NCBI RefSeq assembly: GCF_963678635.1
Contig: NW_026971372.1
Span: forward strand, 1 to 24,875
From: Symsagittifera roscoffensis
Taxonomy: Eukaryota; Xenacoelomorpha; Acoela; Convolutidae
Direction: 5' to 3'
DNA length: 24,875 nt
Below are positions 19,501-24,875 of the stretch, piece after piece; positions within the stretch are counted from its first letter, which is position 1, and every line of letters starts with the position of its first letter. Made by a program: the position numbers and the translations under genes. Under the pieces are notes generated by a model, which was given only the letters and a program-made list of their open reading frames with translations, had not been told where the DNA came from and did no database searches.

Positions 19501-19682
19501 GTGTGAGGTTTTCAAAAAAAGTGAGGTCTAAGTATGATGTTTTTTTTTTAATTCAGCTCACTTTTCAAAAGATTTCTTTCTCGAGCCATGGATCTTTATG
19601 GGACCCGCGGCAAAATTCTCGGTCTCGTTAACTCCATACACGACTCAAACTTCACCTCATAAAAACTTGATACTATCGTTTA

Positions 19683-19735
19683 ATATGGAGGCGAAACGTT
19701 CAAGCTTTTACCCTGCTTGAGCAGTCTTGTTCATT
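19683..19735 (+). repeat. Dispersed hairpin-core repeat, copy 9 (core scrap)
   Basis: AACGTTCAAGCTTTTACCCTGCTTGAGCAGTCTTG, seen in the parts AACGTTCAAG, TTTTACCCTG and GAGCAGTCTTG, matches the core-end consensus, but the core stem is largely lost. Confidence 0.45.
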
Positions 19736-20334
19736 TGTGTGTACAAACCATTCTGCAAATACTTTAGATCTATGAAAATAAAGAACTAAAACCTTTCAAA
19801 ATCCAACGATTCAATAGAGAACCATAGTCGACCTGCAAAATCCTGGGAAACCATTGACACGTTTACAACCAAAAAAATGATCTATTATCTATAATTTACA
19901 CCCGAGAAACTTCGACATAAGTTCGAAAGATATAAGCAGTTCATCATCACATCTCAATTTAAATGCCACAGACTTGCAACAATTTTTTTTCAACAATCAA
20001 TTGCCAATTAGATTCACACATTTGGTTGCGTGCCTGCACTGATCCATCGAAACAAACATTCTCATCATAACATTTCTTTCCACCAACTTGCAATCATTGA
20101 ATCATACCGGCTTGAAACTTGAAATAAAATATGCAACATGTTTTGTTCAGCGCTGATAAAACAACAAATTGTTGATAATAAATTAATAAAGGGAAAAAAA
20201 TCAATTACAACCAAAATTATGGAAAATTTAATTAAACATTTGTTTTTCAAAAACACAGATTGCTAATTTTCATTTTCTGTTCTAAAAATTTTAATGCTAC
20301 GTGCCAATAGCCTTCAGCTACTAGTAATAACAGC
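19736..20334. other. AT-rich spacer, nothing recognised
   Basis: Short frames on both strands without motifs. No RNA gene or shared repeat was seen. Confidence 0.4.
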
Positions 20335-20680
20335 ATTACTCATGTCAGGGAGAAAGCCTGAATGTTCCGACCTCCTTTTAACAACCAAAATTTGAAAAAA
20401 CAACATGCATAAATTCAATATGGAAATATTTCTAGAAGGGAGTCAAACTTCGCTTACGCGTTAATGATATGAAATAAATCGCTCGTTAATTGTACTAAAC
20501 TGGCTATATTGGCAAATTTTTAACCCCCATATTTTACAAAAAAGATCAGAGGCGAAATATCTTTTTTATTTGAGCTCAAGACAACAAAACGTTTCGGTTG
20601 GCATGAGAAAACTATATGCCATAGAAAAAATACACCCGACCACAAATGCTCAGACATTTTACTTGAAAATCGGATCGGCT
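20335..20680 (-). repeat. Dispersed hairpin-core repeat, copy 8 (internally shortened)
   Basis: Reverse orientation. The core is CAGGGAGAAAGCCTG at 20346-20360, then AATGTTCCGAC. The blocks CTTCGCTTACGCGTTAA, CGCTCGTTAATTGTAC, TTTTTAACCCCCATA, GATCAGAGG, GAGCTCAAGACAA and ACCCGACCACAAATGCTC follow. About 100 bases between the core and the GCGTTAA block are missing compared with copy 5. Confidence 0.6.
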
Positions 20681-21076
20681 TTGATAAATCTGATCGATTT
20701 TCAAAAAATGAACTCAATAACCCATCAATAAAATTTAGTTGTACAATTTACAGAGGAAAAAATTGTAGCACGTTGTGAATACAGTTATGCAATGAACTTT
20801 AAAACAACACATCTCTTTTTTTTTCTCATTTTGTTGCGTCCAACAGTAGATTCCAAAGCTGAACTATGGATCGCAGTATTGTTTAATGAAAGGTAAAATT
20901 TTTGAATCAAATTTCTAGGGGCAATTTTTTTTGCCAGCGCTCGAACAAATCCTGTGAGTTCTAAGCCACTTTTTTGTTCAATCATTACGAGGCCAAACTG
21001 TGCACTGCATAGGCGCACAAATTTGTGTCTGTAAGTTCCGGGATTTCAGAGACAAATCTTTAAACTTGTTCCAAAA
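20681..21076. other. Spacer with no recognised gene
   Basis: A minus-strand frame at 20785-21018 has no recognisable domain and no splice context. Nothing else was supported. Confidence 0.35.
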
Positions 21077-21210
21077 TGTAAGTGGAATCCACCTTCAAAA
21101 TTTTTGTGGTTTTCGCGTAAAATGCTTGTAACAAAAATATTGTCGGCACTCTTGTTATGGCGCGGATACCGCAACAATCGAAGGTTGCTTGTTGTTCTAT
21201 ATTCCAAAAT

Positions 21211-21282
21211 TGTAAGTGGACTCCGCAAAATATAAGTGAAATCCGCAAATGTAAGTGGAATCCGCAAAAGTAAGCGAAATTT
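21211..21282 (+). repeat. 19-20-bp subterminal tandem repeat, left side
   Basis: Units begin at 21211, 21231 and 21250, each close to TGTAAGTGGAATCCGCAAAA, with a decayed fourth from 21270. Confidence 0.8.
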
Positions 21283-21549
21283 GTTTATTACTGAACTTGC
21301 ATATGAACAATTGAAAGCCAGAGCTAGAATTCATATCTATAGCAAGGCGAAATTTAAAAAACAACAATCTAACTTTTATCATCGGAATCCTCAAACAAAT
21401 CATAAAACTTTTACTAAATCGGTGGATAGCATCTTTTAGTATTTGAGATATGTAACCCAGCATGCACTTTTTCGGACCAAAATTTTAGAAACACAACACC
21501 GAATAAATTAATTTTTTGAAGTAACGTGTTGAGAGTGTTTGGAAACACA

Positions 21550-21625
21550 ACGCACAGCATATACATGTATACTTAAGATGTGCGTTGGACGAGTGCTGTA
21601 CTTATTCTGTGCACATGCTGTGCGT
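21550..21625. repeat. 11-bp perfect inverted repeat
   Basis: ACGCACAGCAT (21550-21560) faces ATGCTGTGCGT (21615-21625) across 54 bases. It sits inside the element at 21077-22106. Confidence 0.8.
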
Positions 21626-21683
21626 ATCGCCTAAATGGGTCAGTATTTGGGATTCCATCAATCCTTAATACTGATCTAGTTAG

Positions 21684-21838
21684 TGGAGAGTGAAGTGAAA
21701 TCATGGGGGCAGTTTTTGAGATGATATGAGAGAGTGAATTCAAATCATGAGATGAGGGCAGTATTCGAGGTGAGTCGAGAGTGAAGTCGAATCAGTATTT
21801 GAGATGAGTGAAATCAAGGTAGTATTTGGGATGAGATG
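21684..21838 (+). repeat. Degenerate tandem repeat, GTGAAATCA...GAGATGAG units
   Basis: About four units of 27-50 bp, each with a GTGAAnTC(A) word, a GGCAGTATTTGAG-like word and GATGAG. Unit length varies through internal deletions. Confidence 0.6.
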
Positions 21839-22181
21839 ATATAGCATGTAAAATATTGAAAACTATTTTTGTCTCATTTTTCATTTCAAAACCTTCAAAA
21901 GGAAGAAAAGATATAATTTTAAGCGATATTACAGAATTACGACTATGTATATGAAATCCGCAAAAACAATGCGTATTCCACTTACAATTTTGCGGGATCC
22001 TCTTACAAATTGCGGATTTTGCTTACTGTTGCGGATTCAGCGAAATTAGCAATGATGCGGATTCAGCGAAAAATCAGATTTTGGCCTGTTGCGGAATCCA
22101 CTTACAATGCACAGAATGGGTAGTTTAGACTCGTAAGGAAATACTTTCAAAATTGTTTCAAGAATTGCTACGAGTCCATTT

Positions 22182-22240
22182 TAGGATATGTGATAACTCA
22201 TAGGATATGCGATGTTTTCTATAGGATACGTGATGTTTAC
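22182..22240 (+). repeat. Three 19-21-bp tandem units, TAGGATATGCGATGTTTTCT type
   Basis: Units start at 22182, 22201 and 22222, each opening TAGGATAyGyGAT. Confidence 0.75.
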
Positions 22241-22253
22241 TAAACATTCTTTG

Positions 22254-22315
22254 GAACAAGATCCTGTTTTCCATGTCTACAGCTTTGTTGCTTATCTTGG
22301 ATGTATTAGCTGTAA
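22254..22315 (+). repeat. Diverged duplicate, copy A (partner 23785-23845)
   Basis: GAACAAGATCC, TTTTCCATG, GCTTATC, TGGATGT and GTGTAA/CTGTAA words occur in the same order and spacing at 23785-23845. This indicates a dispersed repeat of about 60 bp, roughly three-quarters identical. Confidence 0.6.
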
Positions 22316-22973
22316 AGAATTTCACCAGTCCAGGATTACACATCATAATGGATGGAAGCGATTTTCGCTAAAAATTATTACAAATGTCATTAATAATCAG
22401 GGTCAGTTGTTTTTTTTTGGTTTGTTCAAGTGAAGCGGTTTTTCCGCTAGTCTTGAAAGAAATTCAAAGAGTACTAATGGTATAAGTAAGATATGCTAAG
22501 CGACTTCCGCACATCTATCAATTTTTGTTCGAGCCAAAAAAGAAAAATGTAGATTCTGACAATTTCTATATTTATGACTGAAAAAAAAAATCAAACTTAT
22601 ACTTGCGTAATCAGTGAAATTTCTATATTCGAGGTGAAGGAAAGCAAAACATTTTCCGCTGACGTTTCAAATTAATCTCTAATTTGCAAAATTGATCTTT
22701 TTTCTAAAATTAAGTTTTTATGTTAAATACAGCAAAACATGCACTGCTCATATATCTGACGATCTTTTGTCTTTTTTAAAAAAAATTTCTATATGAAAAA
22801 AAAATATTTGATGCAATTCTGAACACGAAGACAAACTTATAAAAAAGCTTTTGAAAAACAATTTATTACAACTTCTAGCAACGAAGTTTGTAAAATAAAT
22901 AACAAACAGCAGTTCTAGGAAATTAGCCAAAAACTTACATCAGCTTAAAATCGATTTTGCTTTTTCTTAATTA
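22316..22973. other. AT-rich stretch upstream of the LINE endonuclease remnant
   Basis: It could be the decayed 5' part of the LINE, but no frame can be followed. Nothing else was recognised. Confidence 0.35.
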
Positions 22974-23754
22974 AATATACGCTCTTTTAGAGGAAATTGT
23001 GATGAAATGGATGTAGTGCTTTAGCAACAAAACTAGAAGCCATTTTTTGTTGTTCTAACAGAAGTTTGGCTAAGAGACATATCTAATCCTGACTTTTTGT
23101 GCCAAAATGGTCGTAAGCACAAAAAACAGGTAACAAAAAAGGTAGGGGTGGAGTAGTAGTAATTCTTTCTCATGAAAGAAAAAATTTTGAAGATTTTAAA
23201 ATGTATAGCCTCAAAATGAATCCAAATTTTTATTGTCTCAGTGATCTGTAGCAAGCAGACATTGTTTCTAACTGCTGTTTACAAGTCGACCAGTGCAAAA
23301 ACGTCCATTTACTTGAATTTTTTTTTGACCCAATTGTCTGAACTTAAGAATGACAATAAAGATAAAAATTTTAAAAAGGAGGTTTAAACATATATGTATC
23401 TGCTGTTAAACAAGCACGCAACTCAAAAAAAATGGATCTGCTGAATTTTGATATAATATCTGTACAAAAAGACAGCAAGCGTGATATACAGAACACTCGA
23501 ACAACCATAGATCGGCTTTTACAAAGTTTCCATGCACCACTAAAACTAATTAACACGCAATCACTGATCATTGTGGTGTTGAATCTGACTTCAACATTAG
23601 CCTCAAAAAAACAAGTGAAAAAATTTTTTTGGGGAGAAATTATTTAGAAAAAATGCAAAATCAGTACTTCAAAATTGATTTCAGTTGTTTTTACATAGTC
23701 AGTTGTTTTCTCAGAATGTTAACAGTCACTTGTTTTCTCTTTTTATTTATGTGA
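22974..23754 (+). pseudogene. Decayed LINE apurinic-type endonuclease domain
   Basis: This is the N-terminal nuclease of a non-LTR retrotransposon, which nicks target DNA to prime reverse transcription. It begins NIRSFRGNCDEMDVVL, followed by two in-frame TAG stops (23022-23024, 23034-23036), and then VVLTEVWLRDISNPDF with the usual catalytic Glu at 23061-23063. After a frameshift near 23140 it reads GRGGVVVILSHERKNF. Another shift gives LTAVYKSTSAKTSIYLNFFL. The GDFN motif is degraded to GGLN at 23378-23389. Then comes NTRTTIDRLLQSFHAPLKL, and after a last frameshift near 23560 ITDHCGVES, the SDH-type catalytic motif, at 23560-23586. The linker GRNYLEKMQNQYF follows, and a stop lies at 23752-23754. 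No polymerase domain follows. Multiple lesions and the lost GDFN Asp mark it as dead. Confidence 0.75.
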
Positions 23755-23784
23755 TTTTAGGACAATTTTCCTGTACGTTTTTTC

Positions 23785-23845
23785 GAACAAGATCCTTTTT
23801 CCATGCCCAAAGCTTGGCCGCTTATCCTGGATGTGTAAGGTGTAA
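23785..23845 (+). repeat. Diverged duplicate, copy B (partner 22254-22315)
   Basis: Same order of words as copy A. It ends 19 bases before the fold-back element at 23865. Confidence 0.6.
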
Positions 23846-23864
23846 TGCGTACTAAACACTTTAT

Positions 23865-24105
23865 CCCGGGTCGAGATCCCGCTCAAAAACCGCTCAAGAT
23901 TTGAGCGGTTTGAGCGGTTTTCCAGCAAGATTTGTAGCGGTTTGAGCGGTTTGGGCGGTTTTTTTTGGAAAAAACCGCTCAAACCGCTCAAATCTTGCTT
24001 AAAAAAAACCGCTCAAAAACCGCTCAATTATTGCGGTGACTTTTGAACGGTTTTTTCAAGCAAGATTTGAGCGGTTTTCGAGCGGTCTTCCCGGGTCGAG
24101 GTCCC
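23865..24105. mobile_element. Fold-back element built from GAGCGGTTT words, flanked by 16-bp direct repeats
   Basis: The outer edges are CCCGGGTCGAGATCCC (23865-23880) and CCCGGGTCGAGGTCCC (24090-24105), a direct repeat with one mismatch. Inside, TTTGAGCGGT words and their complements form nested hairpins. ACCGCTCAA/TTGAGCGGT at 23889-23909 has a three-base loop. A central hairpin pairs 23941-23964 with 23969-23992 (one mismatch in 24) around TTGG. AGCAAGATTT lies outside both arms of the central hairpin. The direct flanks may be a long target duplication or remnants of tRNA T-arm-like sequence. No coding capacity. Confidence 0.75.
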
Positions 24106-24126
24106 AGACTCAACAACCCCACCAAA

Positions 24127-24310
24127 CCCCCCCCCCCCCCCCCCTCCGCCCCAACTTACCTCCCCCCGCCAACGTACTCCCCCCCCCCCCCCCCAAACGT
24201 ACCCCCCTCAACGTACCCCCAACCCACGACGTAACCCCCTCACGTTTAGTAAGAGGTGAGGGGGACATCAACTCTAGTAAGAGGAGGGGGGAGGTTTGGT
24301 GTGCTAATGT
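24127..24310. repeat. C-rich to G-rich strand-switch block with 18-C and 16-C runs
   Basis: There are 18 C at 24127-24144 and 16 C at 24179-24194, with ACGTACyCCC words between and after. At 24245-24255 the composition flips to G-rich. CCCCCTCAC (24235-24243) pairs perfectly with GTGAGGGGG (24256-24264) over a 12-base loop. Open frames here encode only Pro-rich low complexity and are not supported as genes. The architecture resembles 11258-11600. Confidence 0.7.
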
Positions 24311-24344
24311 GGCTCAACTTGTGGCTCAACATGTGGCTCAACTT
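24309..24344 (+). repeat. Three 12-bp tandem units
   Basis: GTGGCTCAACTT, GTGGCTCAACAT and GTGGCTCAACTT lie head to tail. Confidence 0.85.
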
Positions 24345-24560
24345 CGGCAATGGAGGACAACTTGCATACCATTTGCTCATTTTGCCACACTTGTCCACAC
24401 AAAGCCTCCAAGGTATTTCTTGCCATTGCAAGTAATTTGAACATTTGTGCTGCGGAATTGTTCCTGCACCTGCTAGTTCCTGCACCTGCTCCAAAACACG
24501 CGTTTGGTTTCCTGTTTTGTTTCAGTAGAACAAATACAGCGAATATTAAGCTTCCAGCAA
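24345..24560. other. Spacer before the tRNA-armed palindrome
   Basis: TTCCTGCACCTGCT is doubled at about 24462-24490. Nothing else was recognised. Confidence 0.4.
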
Positions 24561-24633
24561 GTCAGCATAGACTAACGGATAAGGCGTCTGACTTCGAGTC
24601 AGAAGATTGCGGGTTCGAATCCCTCTGTGGTCG
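24561..24633 (+). tRNA. tRNA-Arg(UCG)-like sequence, probably a pseudogene
   Basis: A 73-base cloverleaf can be drawn. The anticodon stem TCTGA/TCAGA is perfect around the loop CTTCGAG, giving anticodon UCG (Arg, reads CGA). The D arm is GACT/AGGC with one mismatch. The T loop TTCGAAT lies between GCGGG and CCCTC with one mismatch. The 3' acceptor strand TGTGGTC plus discriminator G is intact, but the 5' strand GTCAGCA pairs with it at only five of seven positions, one of them G-U. A Pol III T-run follows three bases later. The internal promoter boxes look usable. It is the outer part of a palindrome arm, so it may be a mobile-element passenger rather than a working gene. Confidence 0.6.
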
Positions 24634-24635
24634 AC

Positions 24636-24640
24636 TTTTT
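24636..24640 (+). terminator. Pol III T5 terminator of the plus-strand tRNA copy
   Basis: TTTTT begins three bases after the discriminator base, the usual place for Pol III termination. Confidence 0.5.
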
Positions 24641-24827
24641 ATTATTAAATCTTGCGCGGTTTTTGATCGGTTTTTTTTTAGATAAAACCGCTCAAAACCG
24701 TTCAAATCTTGCGCGGTTTTTGAACGGTTTATCTAGAAAAAACCGCTCAAAAACCGCGCAAGATTTGAACGGTTTTTAGCGGTTTATCTAAAAAAAAACT
24801 CCCAAAAACCGCACAAGATTTAATAAT

Positions 24828-24832
24828 AAAAA
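24828..24832 (-). terminator. Pol III T5 terminator of the minus-strand tRNA copy
   Basis: Mirror image of the T-run in the left arm, two bases past the minus-strand tRNA 3' end. Confidence 0.45.
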
Positions 24833-24834
24833 GT

Positions 24835-24875
24835 CGACCACAGAGGGATTCGAACCCGCAATCTTCTGATTCGAA
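24835..24875 (-). tRNA. Second tRNA-Arg-like copy, inverted and cut by the window end
   Basis: On the minus strand it reads AATCAGAAGATTGCGGGTTC then GAATCCCTCTGTGGTCG, identical to the left copy from the 3' half of the anticodon stem to the discriminator base. Upstream of that stem the visible TTCGAA differs from the left copy (TTCGAG). Its 5' half is off the window, so the full fold cannot be judged. Confidence 0.6.

Larger units (their letters stand above)
21077..22106. mobile_element. Probable non-autonomous DNA element with inverted subterminal repeats
   Basis: The ends are a 16-bp imperfect inverted pair: TGTAAGTGGAATCCAC at 21077-21092 and GCGGAATCCACTTACA at 22091-22106, two mismatches. 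The same word is repeated inside both ends in opposite orientation. On the left there are three full units of TGTAAGTGGAATCCGCAAAA type from 21211 to 21269 and a partial one after it. On the right ATTCCACTTACAATTTTGCGG, seen as ATTCCACTTACA and TTTTGCGG, with several GCGGATTCAGCG variants, spans 21967-22106. Repeated, oppositely oriented subterminal words are typical transposase-binding sites in DNA transposons. No transposase is encoded. A target-site duplication was not found, so the exact ends are provisional. Confidence 0.5.
24594..24875. mobile_element. Large palindrome with inward-facing tRNA-Arg arms (runs off the window)
   Basis: The sequence is symmetric about TCTAGA at 24732-24737. 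GTCGAC at 24630-24635 faces GTCGAC at 24833-24838, and the window end pairs with about 24594. From outside inward each arm contains the 3' part of a tRNA-Arg(UCG)-like sequence, a five-T Pol III stop, ATTATTAAATCTTG, and GCGGTTTTTGA / AACCGCTCAAA words. The inner words are those of the fold-back at 23865-24105. Arms are well matched with a few small indels. The right boundary lies beyond the window. Confidence 0.85.

Noticed and set aside
9435-20360. CRISPR array from the recurring CAGGGC...GCCCTG words
   Set aside because: Copies are kilobases apart, in both orientations and embedded in longer shared repeats in a eukaryotic context.
24036-24494. Proline-rich open frames around the poly-C block
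   Set aside because: Homopolymer C and the 12-bp repeat create them; they cross fold-back DNA and have no domain.

Overview
The window looks like AT-rich nuclear DNA from an invertebrate animal. The grounds are spliced coding exons on the minus strand with matching intron phases, decayed animal-type LINE and MULE transposon genes, a tRNA-Arg(UCG)-like sequence with a Pol III T-run, minisatellites and many fold-back elements. Nothing bacterial (operons, ribosome binding sites, dense genes) is present. I cannot name the species; an arthropod is a guess only. Most of the DNA is non-coding and repeat-derived.

Layout. 1-781 holds a broken MULE (Mutator-like) DDE transposase. 1060-1131 is a decayed tRNA-like sequence. 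1251-1664 has a possible small minus-strand exon, a 15-bp repeat and a quasi-periodic GGGGTTA array. The one convincing host gene runs right to left from 8657. It has exon 1 (8357-8657), a 5.0-kb intron and exon 2 (2862-3322), and encodes at least 254 residues of a multi-pass membrane protein of unknown family. Its last exon or exons are not securely found. The intron carries a LINE reverse transcriptase remnant (about 3660-4035), a 44-bp tandem repeat and two copies of a dispersed repeat.

From 6.2 to 20.7 kb the dominant element is that dispersed repeat. There are nine full or partial copies in both orientations, each with a core hairpin close to CAGGGC-NNN-GCCCTG. Among them lie a degenerate tandem array of about 330 bp per unit (9660-10370), two nearly identical 83-bp repeats, a C-rich to G-rich strand-switch block (11258-11600), a 22-bp minisatellite (14043-14250), a near-perfect 510-bp snap-back element (14661-15171) and the C-terminal part of a LINE reverse transcriptase (15210-15607).

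The right end holds a probable non-autonomous DNA element with subterminal repeats (21077-22106), a LINE endonuclease remnant (22974-23754), a fold-back made of GAGCGGTTT words (23865-24105), a second C-to-G strand-switch block (24127-24310) and a large palindrome (24594 to beyond the window end). Each arm of that palindrome carries a tRNA-Arg(UCG)-like sequence pointing inward, and its core uses the same GAGCGGTTT words. This tRNA-armed palindrome and its smaller relative are the most unusual structures here. No pathway can be assembled from these genes; the window is best read as one host gene fragment in a dense graveyard of mobile and hairpin-forming DNA.
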